Part shown: in pieces, positions 1-8,597 of the stretch
Layout: every line of letters starts with the position of its first letter
Position numbering within the stretch: the stretch's first letter is position 1
Origin: Candidatus Methylomirabilota bacterium
GTDB lineage: Bacteria > Methylomirabilota > Methylomirabilia > Methylomirabilales > Methylomirabilaceae
DNA: 32,211 bases
Reading direction: 5' to 3'
NCBI GenBank assembly: GCA_023249055.1
Contig: JAHFDH010000006.1
Location: 1-32,211, forward strand
Made by a program: the position numbers and the translations under genes
The notes under the pieces: model-generated
Told to the model about the DNA's origin: nothing
Seen by the model: only the letters and a program-made list of their open reading frames with translations
The model's database searches: none

Positions 1-291
1 AGCCACCGCATGCTCCAGACTGTCCATGACAGGCAGCAGTTCCAGGATCAGCCCTTCGTTCGCAAATTTCACGAACTCGCTCCGCTCTCGGGATGCCCGT
101 TTCTTGTAGTTCTCAAACTCCGCATGAAGGCGAAGCAGTCGGTCGTTGAGGGAGTCTACCTCAGCGGTCCGTTCCTTGAGGTCGGCCTGTAACTTGCCGA
201 TCATCGACTCCAACTCGGTCGCAGGGGTAACAGGACTCTCTTGAACAGTGTCGCTGGTCGATGCGCTGACGTCTTCGCTTTCTTGATTCAT
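1..291 (-). CDS. grpE: GrpE nucleotide exchange factor (partial, N-terminal part)
   Basis: GrpE releases ADP from DnaK in the cytoplasmic Hsp70 cycle. The gene runs off the left edge, so only the first 97 codons are visible. An acidic, low-complexity N-terminus (about residues 1-25) is followed by a long charged helix, then the family signature LHAEFENYKKRASRE and a stretch ending LLPVMDSLEHAVA that is typical of the GrpE dimer helix. The ATG at 289-291 was chosen because it is the first start after the hrcA stop, 57 bases away, with a GGGAG motif about 11 bases upstream. It lies downstream of hrcA in the same direction and should be co-transcribed from the CIRCE-controlled promoter. dnaK would be expected next, outside the window. 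Confidence 0.95.
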   Translation of the reverse strand, partial: MNQESEDVSASTSDTVQESPVTPATELESMIGKLQADLKERTAEVDSLNDRLLRLHAEFENYKKRASRERSEFVKFANEGLILELLPVMDSLEHAVA

Positions 292-348
292 GATCCGGTC
301 GACTCCCGTCTATGTATCGGCACACTCGGCAGATCAGGCCGCCGCGCT

Positions 349-1389
349 CTACACATCCGCCTCTGTCAACAGCTTACTGACAAGCCTGGCCGTACAATCG
401 ACCAAGGCGATCATCCGGTCGTAGGCGATCCGTTTCGGACCAACGATTCCGAGCACGCCGACAACATGATCCCCACTCTTATACGGCGCGGCAATCAGAC
501 TCAGCTCGCGCATCTCTCTCATCTCGCTCTCGCGGCCGATGATGACCCGCAACCCCTCCCGAGTCAGGCATTGATCAAGGATCTTTACCAGCTTCGACTT
601 TTCCTCGAAGGCCGCGAAGATATGCTTCATCTTATTGATGTCGGCAAACTCCGGCTGATGGGCGATATTCGCTGTTCCCCCGATCCAGACATGCTCCTCC
701 TCACCCTCCAGCGTCTTATTGCTGAGTTCCAACGCGCGCAGCATCAGGCGGTTGAACTCATCGCGCTCCTCGGCCATCCGCGCAATGATCATGTTTCTGA
801 TCTCGTGAAGGGTCACCCCGCCCAGCACGCTGTTCAGGTAGTTCGAGATTCGATCCAGTTCCGGCTGCTCGATCAGCTCATCGATCGCGATCACCTTTTG
901 CTGTACGAGCCCGGAATCGGCCATGAGCACCACCAGGATCCGCTCTCGATTGAGGTGGACGAAGTTGATGCGCCGCCACGTGTTCTGCGCAAACTTCGGC
1001 GCAAGAACGACGGACGCATATCGTGACAGATCGGAGAGGATTCGGCTGACTCCCTGCACCAATTCCTCGGCCTCACCACGGCTGGGACGGATCCCCTGCT
1101 CGATTCGGCTTTCCTCTACCCTCGACAATTTGGGGCGCTGCATGAGGCTATCGACATAGAAACGGTACCCGGAATCGGTTGGAATCCTGCCGGCCGACGC
1201 GTGCGGTTGAGAGAGATAGCCCACCTCCTCCAGGTCCGCCATCACATTGCGGATGGTGGCAGGGCTGAGGTGGTCCAGGTGGCGTCTGGCGATACTTCTC
1301 GATCCTACAGGCTCCCCGGAGGTGATATAGTCATGGATAATCACCTTCAGGATCTGACGCTCCCTTGGGCTCAGTTCATGCGCTCGCAC
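349..1389 (-). CDS. hrcA: Heat-inducible transcription repressor HrcA
   Basis: HrcA represses class I heat-shock genes by binding the CIRCE operator and is kept active by GroEL. The 346-residue product has the usual family length. The N-terminal winged-helix region (about 1-80) contains LSPRERQILKVIIHDYI and the recognition region SPATIRNVMADLEEVGYL. It is followed by the linker SAGRIPTDSGYRFYVDSLM, which is characteristic of HrcA, and by a GAF-like C-terminal domain. The start is GTG at 1387-1389, with an AGAAGGGGG ribosome site about 11 bases upstream. A nearby ATG is out of frame. A CIRCE copy and a promoter lie just upstream, so hrcA is very probably autoregulated together with grpE. Confidence 0.97.
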   Translation of the reverse strand: MRAHELSPRERQILKVIIHDYITSGEPVGSRSIARRHLDHLSPATIRNVMADLEEVGYLSQPHASAGRIPTDSGYRFYVDSLMQRPKLSRVEESRIEQGIRPSRGEAEELVQGVSRILSDLSRYASVVLAPKFAQNTWRRINFVHLNRERILVVLMADSGLVQQKVIAIDELIEQPELDRISNYLNSVLGGVTLHEIRNMIIARMAEERDEFNRLMLRALELSNKTLEGEEEHVWIGGTANIAHQPEFADINKMKHIFAAFEEKSKLVKILDQCLTREGLRVIIGRESEMREMRELSLIAAPYKSGDHVVGVLGIVGPKRIAYDRMIALVDCTARLVSKLLTEADV

Positions 1390-1428
1390 AGGTCAATGAA
1401 CCCCCTTCTCTCATCTTTCTCTGCACAC

Positions 1429-1455
1429 TTGGCACTCCCGTGGTGAGAGTGCCAA
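1429..1455. promoter_or_regulatory. CIRCE operator (HrcA binding site)
   Basis: A perfect 9-bp inverted repeat, TTGGCACTC and GAGTGCCAA, is separated by exactly nine bases. The CIRCE consensus is TTAGCACTC-N9-GAGTGCTAA, so each arm differs by one compensating change. It lies about 40 bases upstream of the hrcA start and just downstream of the predicted -10 box, inside the 5' leader. There, bound HrcA would block transcription, and the hairpin could also affect mRNA stability. Confidence 0.96.
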
Positions 1456-1466
1456 GCACTGAAAAA

Positions 1467-1495
1467 ATCCTAAGAAAAATAGCCACTATTGTCAA
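1467..1495 (-). promoter_or_regulatory. Sigma-70 type promoter of hrcA-grpE
   Basis: On the minus strand a perfect -35 box TTGACA (1490-1495) is followed after 17 bases by TAGGAT (1467-1472) as the -10 box. The start site would fall near 1460, five bases before the CIRCE element. This fits vegetative-sigma transcription repressed by HrcA. Confidence 0.85.
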
Positions 1496-1538
1496 GCGGA
1501 TTTGCCGCCGGTCGCGCGCTATAGACCATGCGCTCACA

Positions 1539-2753
1539 TCACAGGAGCTGGACAATCAGTTCGTTAGCCACGAGGAGCCCCCGCTCTGCGATCTGCACGC
1601 GCCCGTCCTGCAGGCGAAGAAACCCGTCATCGAGGAGACGGGTCGCCCGATCGGACGCAGCGAGATCGTCAACGCCAAGCGCATTCTTGAATGTCTGCAG
1701 TTCCAGTCCGTCCAGAAGGCGAAGCCCCAACATCAGACGCTCGGCTCGCAGCATCTCATCGGACAGCTCTTCGCCGCAGGCTACGGCTGTTCCGCGCCCG
1801 GCAATGGCGGATACATAGCGGGCCGGCAGCAACTCATTAGAAAACCGGCGTCCGGCAAGGAATGAGTGGGCTCCCGCCCCAATACCGAGGTATTCCTGGT
1901 GTTGCCAATAGACCAGATTGTGCCGACAACGAAAGCCCGGACGCGCAAAGTTTGAGATCTCGTAATGCTCGAAGCCGGCCTCACGCAGTCGGTCTTTAGC
2001 CATTCGGTACATAGCTGCCTCTGTTTCCTCGTCGGGTAACCCGATGTCGCCGTTACGACGTTCCCGGTCAAGAGGCGTCCCCTCCTCGAGGATCAGCCCG
2101 TAGACAGAGAGGTGTTCCGGACCGACGCGAATGGCCCAATCAAGGGTCTCCGCCCAGTCGTCTACGCTCTGACCGGGCAGACCAAACATCAAGTCCAGAT
2201 TGATATTGCTGAAGCCGGCCTCACGCATCAATCGAAAGGCTCGTTCGGCTTCGTGGGCAGTATGGGCGCGGCCAATCCGTTGGAGGAGTCGGTCCTGAAC
2301 AGCCTGAACCCCTACACTCAGACGGGTCACCCCGCCCTCCATCAGTGCTTGAAGCTTTGGCAGGTCGACCGTCCCCGGGTTGACTTCAAGGGTGACCTCT
2401 GCGCCGGTCTCGAAGGTGAACGCAGCCCGGCAGCGATCAAGGACGCCGTTGAGTTGCGGCGCCAGAAGTATTGAGGGCGTCCCTCCGCCGAAGAAGACAG
2501 AGCAAACCCGCCGGTGTCGAATCGCGTCTGAGGAGGCGCGGACCGTGATCTCTCGCGCCAGCGCCTGAAGATACTGCTCTGCTTGATCAGAATCCAATCG
2601 ATAGCTGTTGAAGTCGCAGTAATGACAGCGCGACAGGCAGTAGGGGATATGGATGTACAGGCCGAATGATTGCGGATTGTGGATTGCGGATTGCGGATCA
2701 AAAGAAAGGTTCCAATTCGACATTCGACATTCGACATTCGACATGGTGTTCAT
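1539..2753 (-). CDS. hemW: Radical SAM protein HemW (HemN-like, heme chaperone)
   Basis: This belongs to the coproporphyrinogen III oxidase-like radical SAM family. HemW proteins bind heme and are thought to deliver it; they are often misannotated as HemN. From the chosen start the product has 404 residues. The 4Fe-4S motif C39-x3-C43-x2-C46 lies in IHIPYCLSRCHYCDFNSY, and the CxxxCxxC form without the extra HemN cysteine supports HemW. FFGGGTPS and the GLPGQS region follow, with the HemN C-terminal domain at the end. The start ATG (2751-2753) overlaps the lepB stop as ATGA. The first 30 or so residues are encoded by two heptamer repeat arrays and are not conserved family sequence, so the true start may be a later ATG inside the repeat (residue 4 or 11). 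The order lepA-lepB-hemW-hrcA-grpE resembles the lepA-hemW-hrcA-grpE order of Bacillus. Confidence 0.93.
   Translation of the reverse strand: MNTMSNVECRMSNWNLSFDPQSAIHNPQSFGLYIHIPYCLSRCHYCDFNSYRLDSDQAEQYLQALAREITVRASSDAIRHRRVCSVFFGGGTPSILLAPQLNGVLDRCRAAFTFETGAEVTLEVNPGTVDLPKLQALMEGGVTRLSVGVQAVQDRLLQRIGRAHTAHEAERAFRLMREAGFSNINLDLMFGLPGQSVDDWAETLDWAIRVGPEHLSVYGLILEEGTPLDRERRNGDIGLPDEETEAAMYRMAKDRLREAGFEHYEISNFARPGFRCRHNLVYWQHQEYLGIGAGAHSFLAGRRFSNELLPARYVSAIAGRGTAVACGEELSDEMLRAERLMLGLRLLDGLELQTFKNALGVDDLAASDRATRLLDDGFLRLQDGRVQIAERGLLVANELIVQLL
2669..2696. repeat. Heptamer tandem repeat, 4 x ATTGCGG
   Basis: Four consecutive 7-bp units (ATTGCGG, ATTGTGG, ATTGCGG, ATTGCGG) lie inside the predicted 5' coding part of hemW, just before the codons for the conserved GLYIHIP segment. 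A unit of seven means that gain or loss of one copy shifts the reading frame. Confidence 0.9.
2715..2742. repeat. Heptamer tandem repeat, 4 x ATTCGAC
   Basis: Four perfect 7-bp units, ATTCGAC on the plus strand, lie 18 bases from the ATTGCGG array. Read on the hemW strand, together with the flanking base, the unit is ATGTCGA. Each copy therefore contains an ATG, and successive copies fall in successive frames. Confidence 0.92.
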
Positions 2754-3388
2754 CGCACCAACATCCCGAGCCGCTCCCAGCGGGGCCTGAAGCGCTCGCG
2801 GTCCCACGACCAGTAGATGATGAACGCCTTCCCCCTGATCTTCTTTACGTCAAGAAAACCCCAGAACCGGCTATCCATGCTGTAGTCCCGGTTGTCGCCC
2901 ATCATGAAGAGTTGGCCCGGCGCAACCACGACCGGGCCGAAACCGTCCCGTGGCGAGCTCGAACTCTCGAGGGTGGCAGGATCCAGATGAATCGCGTACG
3001 GCTCAGTCAGCGGCTTGTCATTGATATAGACCTGTTTTCCCCGAATCTCCACCTTGTCGCCAGGAAGCCCGATCACTCGTTTGATAAAGTCCCGCCCCTC
3101 ATCCTGGGGATACTTGAATACAATAATGTCGCCCTGCTGAGGATCCGTGAACCAATAGAGGAATTTATTGACCAGGATGTGATCGCCGACCTGCAGCGTC
3201 TGAAGCATCGATCCGGAGGGAATTTTAAAGGCCTGAACGACAAAGGTTCTGACCACCAGGGCCAGGATGACGGCAATAACGATCGCCTCGGCATACTGGC
3301 GAAAAACCGACTTCTCCGACTTTGCGCCTGGCCGCGAAGCCGGATTCTGGCCCTCCTTTATCGTCTCATCCATCGTCTGCCGCGTCAT
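2750..3388 (-). CDS. lepB: Signal peptidase I
   Basis: This membrane serine protease removes signal peptides at the outer face of the cytoplasmic membrane. The product has 212 residues. A charged cytoplasmic N-terminus (1-30) is followed by one membrane segment (about 33-52). The box B motif IPSGSM has its catalytic serine at about residue 60. [11 protein letters not shown] has the general-base lysine at about 103, and box E is [15 protein letters not shown]. The ATG at 3386-3388 overlaps the lepA stop as ATGA. A longer open frame upstream runs inside lepA and has no signal-peptidase features. The lepA-lepB pairing is common in bacteria. Confidence 0.97.
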   Translation of the reverse strand: MTRQTMDETIKEGQNPASRPGAKSEKSVFRQYAEAIVIAVILALVVRTFVVQAFKIPSGSMLQTLQVGDHILVNKFLYWFTDPQQGDIIVFKYPQDEGRDFIKRVIGLPGDKVEIRGKQVYINDKPLTEPYAIHLDPATLESSSSPRDGFGPVVVAPGQLFMMGDNRDYSMDSRFWGFLDVKKIRGKAFIIYWSWDRERFRPRWERLGMLVR

Positions 3389-5193
3389 GGGGTTCTGACT
3401 TTCAACACAGCCATAAAGGCCTCCTGCGGGATCTCGACCCTGCCGACCTGCTTCATCCTGCGCTTCCCCTCTTTCTGGCGCTCCAACAGCTTTCGCTTGC
3501 GGGTGATATCCCCACCGTAGCATTTAGCCGTTACGTTCTTGCGCAGGGGGCGTACGCTGTCTCGCGCGATGACCTTGCCGCCAAGCGCGGCCTGAATGAC
3601 CACCTCGAAGAGCTGTCTCGGAATCAGTTCGCGCATCCGCTCCACCAGCATCCGGCCCCTCAGATACGACTGCTCCTTAGGCACGATACAGGAGAGCGCA
3701 TCCACCTGTTCGTTGTTAACCAGGATATCCAGCTTGACCAGGTGACCCTCCCGATAATCGACAAATTCATAGTCCAGGGAGGCGTAGCCGCGGGTTGCCG
3801 ACTTCAGCCGGTCGTAGAAATCCATGACGATCTCGTTAAGTGGGAGGTCGTAGGTAATGACGATTCGACCACCTTCCATATACTCGACGCCGCGCTGAAT
3901 CCCGCGCTTCTCCTGACACAGCGCGAAGATCGGGCCGACGTATTCACCCGGCGCCATTATAGACGCCTTGATATACGGCTCCTCAATCCGTTCGATAGCC
4001 TGCGAGGTCGGCAGGTCGCTGGGATTATCCACCTCAACGACAGTTCCGTCCCTCTTGACCACCCGGTATACCACGGTCGGCGCAGTGGTAATCAGCGTCA
4101 GGTCAAACTCGCGCTCCAGCCGCTCCTGGATAATCTCCATATGGAGCAGGCCGAGGAAACCGCACCGAAAGCCGAAACCCAAGGCGACCGATGTCTCCGG
4201 CTCAAAGCTGAAGGAAAAATCGTTAAGCTGGAGCTTCTCCAGCGCCTCTTTAAACTCCAGGTACTGTTCGCTCTCGATCGGGTACAGGCCGGCAAACACC
4301 ATAGGCCGGACCTCTTTAAAACCGGGCAGAGGCTCGGCTGTCGGCCTGTCTTCGGCCGTCATGGTATCCCCGACCCTGGTATAACGCACGTCCTTGATCC
4401 CGGCAATGATGTATCCGACCTCTCCGGCCGACAGGAGATCTGCGGGACGCATCTGAGGGACGAACACGCCGACCTGCAACACCTCGAACGCCGCGCCGGT
4501 ACCCATCAGGAGTATCCGCATCCCCGGCCGCACCTGTCCTTCATACAGCCGGACATAGACGATCACGCCCTGGTACGGGTCGAACGACGAGTCGAAGATC
4601 AGCGCTTTCAGGGGAGCGTGCGCGGACCCTTTGGGGGGCGGAATCCGCTTGACGACAGCCTCGATCACCTCCTCAGTTCCGATCCCTTGCTTGGCGCTGC
4701 ACAGGATCGCCTCGGAGGCATCGATGGCCAGGGTCTCTTCTATCTGCGCCTTCACCCGGGCGATATCGGCGTTCGGCAGATCAATCTTGTTGATGACCGG
4801 GATGATGGCCAGGTCGTGCTCCATGGCGAGATGCACATTGGCGAGCGTCTGCGCCTCTACCCCCTGGACGGCATCGACCACAAGCAACGCGCCTTCGCAC
4901 GCGGAGAGACTTCGTGACACCTCGTAGCTGAAGTCCACATGGCCGGGCGTATCGATCAGGTTCAGGATATATTCTTGCGCGCCCTGCCGCTTATAGTGAA
5001 GGCGTACGGCCTTCGCTTTGATGGTAATACCCCGTTCCCGCTCAAGGTCCATGCGGTCCAGAACCTGAGCCTCCATCTCGCGGGGCGCGAGCGCTCCCGT
5101 GGCCTCCAGGATCCGATCGGCCAGCGTAGACTTTCCGTGATCGATGTGCGCAATAATAGAAAAGTTCCGGATCTGTTGCAGATTGATCGCCAT
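3385..5193 (-). CDS. lepA: Elongation factor 4 (LepA), back-translocating GTPase
   Basis: LepA is a ribosome-binding GTPase related to EF-G. The 602-residue product matches the family length of about 600. G1 is AHIDHGKST (residues 15-23), the G2 region has the RERGITIK pattern, G3 is [12 protein letters not shown] and G4 is NKIDLPNAD. The C-terminal LepA-specific domain includes [28 protein letters not shown]. The ATG at 5191-5193 is preferred because the family begins a few residues before [19 protein letters not shown] at 5221-5223, directly after the stop of the preceding gene, would add ten residues and cannot be excluded. The gene is followed by overlapping lepB. Confidence 0.98.
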   Translation of the reverse strand: MAINLQQIRNFSIIAHIDHGKSTLADRILEATGALAPREMEAQVLDRMDLERERGITIKAKAVRLHYKRQGAQEYILNLIDTPGHVDFSYEVSRSLSACEGALLVVDAVQGVEAQTLANVHLAMEHDLAIIPVINKIDLPNADIARVKAQIEETLAIDASEAILCSAKQGIGTEEVIEAVVKRIPPPKGSAHAPLKALIFDSSFDPYQGVIVYVRLYEGQVRPGMRILLMGTGAAFEVLQVGVFVPQMRPADLLSAGEVGYIIAGIKDVRYTRVGDTMTAEDRPTAEPLPGFKEVRPMVFAGLYPIESEQYLEFKEALEKLQLNDFSFSFEPETSVALGFGFRCGFLGLLHMEIIQERLEREFDLTLITTAPTVVYRVVKRDGTVVEVDNPSDLPTSQAIERIEEPYIKASIMAPGEYVGPIFALCQEKRGIQRGVEYMEGGRIVITYDLPLNEIVMDFYDRLKSATRGYASLDYEFVDYREGHLVKLDILVNNEQVDALSCIVPKEQSYLRGRMLVERMRELIPRQLFEVVIQAALGGKVIARDSVRPLRKNVTAKCYGGDITRKRKLLERQKEGKRRMKQVGRVEIPQEAFMAVLKVRTP

Positions 5194-5223
5194 GGCACTA
5201 CGGGCAGGAAAGCAGACCGGCAC

Positions 5224-6201
5224 TCACCAGTCTCGATCCCCGACAAAATCGACCATTAAGACAAGGGAGCGTTTGGCGGCCGAATCCGGAAAGATATTGA
5301 GCGATGCCTTGGCATTCTTGAGGTAGGTACGAACGAGGTCCATCGTCGCCGGAACGGCCCGGTACCGCTCCACTATCGCCTTCACCTCTGCCAGATCGGA
5401 CTCTCCGATACTCTCCTGCGCGGCCAGCTCTCTGATCCTGCCCTGATCGGCCTCTGAACCCGCCCGCATCACATGGAGTACCGGAAACGTCACCTTCCCC
5501 TCCTTAAAATCGTTTCCTACCGGCTTGCCCAGCCGGTCCTCCTCGGCGACAAAGTCCAACGCGTCATCGACCAACTGGAACCCGATCCCCACATTCAGGC
5601 CGAACTCGGTCAACGCAGCGACCTCTTCCGGTTGCCTGCCGGCGATCAGGGCGCCGGTCCTGCACGCGACTGAGATCAGGGCGGCGGTCTTTGAGGAGAT
5701 GATGTCCAGATACTCGTGATACGTCAGGTCGAGGTTTCCGGCATTCTGGACCTCGCGCACCTGGCCTTCAATCATTCGGACCGTCGCATCGGCAAAGGCC
5801 CGCATGACCGCCAGGTCACCATCGATCACCAGCATCTGAAGCGATCTGGCATACAGGAAATCGCCGGCCAGCACAGAGATCTGAGAACCCCAGGTGCTGT
5901 TCGCCGACGGCAGTCCGCGGCGCTTGTCGGCGCGATCGATAATATCATCATGGATCAGTGTGGCGGCGTGCATATACTCGGCTACTACTGCCAGATCGAT
6001 GTTGCGCGAACCCCCGCCATAGCCGCAGAGCTTGGCCGAGAGCAGCAGCAGCGCAGGCCGGACCCGTTTCCCGCCGCTCTTGAGCACATATCGGATGATC
6101 TCGGAGATCAACTCCACATCGCCGCTGATATCTTGGAGCAGCCGCTCCTCGACCAGGGCGAGTTCAGGAGCAACAGGGGAGAGAATTGTCTCGGCAATCA
6201 C
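5224..6201 (-). CDS. Trans-polyprenyl diphosphate synthase (octaprenyl/heptaprenyl-type)
   Basis: This enzyme elongates farnesyl or geranyl diphosphate with isopentenyl diphosphate, usually to make the quinone side chain. The product has 325 residues. GGKRVRP binds isopentenyl diphosphate (about 43-49). The first aspartate-rich motif is DDIID (85-89) in HAATLIHDDIIDRA, and the second lies in FQLVDDALDF. The GNDFKEGKVTFPVLH segment is typical of the IspB/HepT group. Chain length cannot be read from the sequence. The start is GTG (6199-6201) with a good AGAGAGG ribosome site seven bases upstream. The gene lies 30 bases after the ArnT-like gene and 30 before the lepA start, so one transcript is likely. 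Confidence 0.93.
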   Translation of the reverse strand: MIAETILSPVAPELALVEERLLQDISGDVELISEIIRYVLKSGGKRVRPALLLLSAKLCGYGGGSRNIDLAVVAEYMHAATLIHDDIIDRADKRRGLPSANSTWGSQISVLAGDFLYARSLQMLVIDGDLAVMRAFADATVRMIEGQVREVQNAGNLDLTYHEYLDIISSKTAALISVACRTGALIAGRQPEEVAALTEFGLNVGIGFQLVDDALDFVAEEDRLGKPVGNDFKEGKVTFPVLHVMRAGSEADQGRIRELAAQESIGESDLAEVKAIVERYRAVPATMDLVRTYLKNAKASLNIFPDSAAKRSLVLMVDFVGDRDW

Positions 6202-6231
6202 GCGCGCGCCTCTCTGTCAACCGGACCCGTT

Positions 6232-7932
6232 TCACGGAGCAGAACGAGTAGAGTATAGGACATACCCCCCTCGCCTGTCCAAGGGGAAAATATCCGACAT
6301 CTCGCGTAAGCGAGTTTCTGCGGCAGCCTTGGCGACGATGAAGAGCCGCCCATGCGCGGCAGCAAGACGCCCAAACTCCGCCTCCTCCCCCTTCCTGATG
6401 ACCGCAATCGACCGTTCCGAGTAAAATACAAGGCTCGGCACGTTCAGGTCATAGGTCGCCAGGAGGTCCGCCGGGCCAAGCTCCTGCCTGGCGAGGAGGG
6501 CAAAGTCGCGAAGAGAGCTCTGCAGACGCTCATGGACAGCCGGAGCGATCCGATGTACGACCAGCATGATGCTCAGGACCATGGTGACCGCCATCCCAGC
6601 CGCCGCCGTATTCTCCTGCCCCCTTCGCCTGGCTGTGATTGCGAAGGCAAGCCCAACCAGGAGCAGAACGGCTAGTACGTATGGCGCAAACCCGAAGTCA
6701 AATGGGGGGATATCCGGCGCCGCGCGAACGCGGATGCGATCAGCAATCGAGGGCATGAAGAGGAGGACCGCAGCGAGTGCACAGGCCGTCCCCCCCACAA
6801 ACCAGTCGCATACCCCCGCCCACCTCTTATCCCGCTGTCGTACGTCGTAGACGGCATCGCCCGTGGTCCCAGCCAGCAGGGCAAGCGCAGGAACAGCGGG
6901 GAAGATATAGGAGGGAAGTTTCGTGCGGGACAACGAGAAAAAAACAATGACAACGCCGCACCACAGCCACAAAAAGAGCACCAGCTCCTGCCGTCCGGTC
7001 AGTTCAGCGCGCAACCGGCCACGAATCGCCCAGAGTCGGCTGAAGGCATTGGCCAGCGTACCGCTCCACGGGAAAAATCCAAGAACGATGACCGGCAGGA
7101 AATACAGGAGCCCCCCGACATGACCTGATATCACGCCCAGATAGCGGTTCAGATGGTGCTGCACAAAGAACCCTTGGATGAACGCCCCTCCATGCTCGCG
7201 CAGGACCAAGACGTACCAGGGGAGCGCGATCACGCCGAACAGGACCAACCCAGGAAGTAAACGGAGCCTGGAAAGAGTCGCCAGACCCTTTCCGCGAATA
7301 GCCAGAAACAGGCCGACAATCAGCCCGGGAAGCACCAGACCGATGGGGCCCTTCGTGAGAACGGCACACGCGAGGGCAACATATCCGGCAAATGGGAGAC
7401 GCGCATGCGTTTTGTCGGCGGCCAGATAGACGTCGAAAAAGCAAAAGAGCGTCCAGGTCATGCAAAAGGCAAGCGTCATATCGGTGACCGCCGCCCGCGC
7501 CAGGACGACGGTCCCGACGTTCGTCGCAAAGGCGAGCGCCGCAATCGTTGCGGCTCGCCGACCGAGCTGTTGCCGTCCGAACAGGTAGATTGACAGCGTC
7601 AGGCCGGTCGCGAAGACGGCGGACCAGAAACGGGCGGCGTACTCGCCGATCCCGAACCATGTGTAGGCCAGCGCAATCAGCCAGTAAAACAGGATCGGTT
7701 TGTCGAAGCGGGGCTGGAAATTGAAGTGGGGTGTGATCCAGTCGCCCGAGAGCAGCATCTCCCGCGCCGCCTCAGCGTAGGCCGGCTCGTCTGCATCGAA
7801 CAGCGAGAGCGAATCCAGGCGATAAAAAAAGAGGAGGAAGCTCGTACCGAGGAGGAGGGCCGTTACAGCAACTTCTCGAATCCATCGGCGGGAACCGGTT
7901 ACCGCAGGTGTCGCCTTCTCAGGTGCGCCCAT
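6232..7932 (-). CDS. ArnT-like glycosyltransferase (GT83/PMT family), multi-pass membrane protein
   Basis: Members of this family move a sugar from a polyprenyl-phosphate donor to a lipid or protein on the outer face of the inner membrane; ArnT adds L-Ara4N to lipid A. The 566-residue product is close to ArnT length. A first membrane helix (about 20-38) is followed by the family signature loop LFDADEPAYAEAAREML, then GDWITPHFNFQP and FDKPILFYWL, then about ten further membrane helices and a soluble C-terminal tail. The acceptor and sugar are unknown, and no arnA, arnB or arnC homologue is nearby. The ATG (7930-7932) overlaps the PAP2 gene by 14 bases. The open frame extends upstream inside that gene but without family-like sequence. 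The neighbouring PAP2 gene suggests a shared polyprenyl-phosphate theme (inference). Confidence 0.88.
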   Translation of the reverse strand: MGAPEKATPAVTGSRRWIREVAVTALLLGTSFLLFFYRLDSLSLFDADEPAYAEAAREMLLSGDWITPHFNFQPRFDKPILFYWLIALAYTWFGIGEYAARFWSAVFATGLTLSIYLFGRQQLGRRAATIAALAFATNVGTVVLARAAVTDMTLAFCMTWTLFCFFDVYLAADKTHARLPFAGYVALACAVLTKGPIGLVLPGLIVGLFLAIRGKGLATLSRLRLLPGLVLFGVIALPWYVLVLREHGGAFIQGFFVQHHLNRYLGVISGHVGGLLYFLPVIVLGFFPWSGTLANAFSRLWAIRGRLRAELTGRQELVLFLWLWCGVVIVFFSLSRTKLPSYIFPAVPALALLAGTTGDAVYDVRQRDKRWAGVCDWFVGGTACALAAVLLFMPSIADRIRVRAAPDIPPFDFGFAPYVLAVLLLVGLAFAITARRRGQENTAAAGMAVTMVLSIMLVVHRIAPAVHERLQSSLRDFALLARQELGPADLLATYDLNVPSLVFYSERSIAVIRKGEEAEFGRLAAAHGRLFIVAKAAAETRLREMSDIFPLDRRGGYVLYSTRSAP

Positions 7933-8584
7933 GCACAAGGGAAAAGGCCGCAAACCGGCACACGATCCAACCCGCCATGATCCCAACAGCAGCTCCAGCC
8001 ACAACATCCGAGGGGAAATGCTTGGCAAGATAGACCCTGGAGAGGGCAACCAGGACGGCCAGTCCATAGAAGAGCACCGCGTACCTGGGGTAGGCGCGAG
8101 CGAGCACAAACGCCAGAGCGAAGGCGGTGACAGTATGGCCGGAGGGGAAGGAAATAAACCCGGCTCCTTTACCAAGACATGGAAACTCGGAAAAAAATTC
8201 GCCGGATTTTTCAGTCAGTGGTCGAGATCGGCAAAATAGATTTTTTAAGATCTGGCCGGAAAGGCTGCTGACAATCACCGCAAACAAGCCGAGTCTCCCC
8301 GCGAGCGCTTCTCGGGGCTTTCCAGCCTTCAGGCCGATCACTAACAGGATACCGGCAATCGCGGCATCCGCCAGGCCGTATCCCATGGCGGTGATCGCAT
8401 TCGCCACCCGCAGGCCCCAATCGCTTTGCACCGACAGGATAAAATTACTCGCCGGACCGTCTATATACAACACAAGGAAAGGCAGTACGACAAGTAACGC
8501 GGCGGCATAACCCGCCACCTTACCGTCAAACGACCGGGCCGACACGCTGGAAGGTTTTGGGTGATCTCGCAACCGTAGCATCAT
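7919..8584 (-). CDS. PAP2-superfamily membrane phosphatase
   Basis: PAP2 enzymes dephosphorylate lipid phosphates such as undecaprenyl diphosphate or phosphatidylglycerol phosphate at the membrane. The 221-residue product has about six hydrophobic segments and all three catalytic signatures: KNLFCRSRP (KX6RP), FPSGHTV with the catalytic histidine, and SRVYLAKHFPSD (SRX5HX3D). Two ATG codons lie in tandem. The second (8579-8581) is better spaced from the GGGGGAGA ribosome site, so the true protein may be one residue shorter. Whether it recycles undecaprenyl diphosphate or strips lipid A phosphates cannot be told from sequence. Confidence 0.92.
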   Translation of the reverse strand: MMLRLRDHPKPSSVSARSFDGKVAGYAAALLVVLPFLVLYIDGPASNFILSVQSDWGLRVANAITAMGYGLADAAIAGILLVIGLKAGKPREALAGRLGLFAVIVSSLSGQILKNLFCRSRPLTEKSGEFFSEFPCLGKGAGFISFPSGHTVTAFALAFVLARAYPRYAVLFYGLAVLVALSRVYLAKHFPSDVVAGAAVGIMAGWIVCRFAAFSLVHGRT

Positions 8585-8597
8585 TCTCCCCCACCTC

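Noticed and set aside
241-1026. Open frame of 261 codons on the plus strand opposite hrcA
   Set aside because: It lies antisense to the well-supported hrcA and grpE genes and shows no family motifs; GC-rich third positions leave antisense frames open.
2669-2742. CRISPR array or telomere-like element suggested by the short repeats
   Set aside because: Units are 7 bp, contiguous and without spacers, and no cas genes are present. They are simple tandem repeats.
3322-4917. Open frame of 531 codons on the plus strand opposite lepA
   Set aside because: It is the reverse shadow of LepA, whose GTPase motifs are intact. The product is rich in His, Arg and Leu without any recognisable domain.
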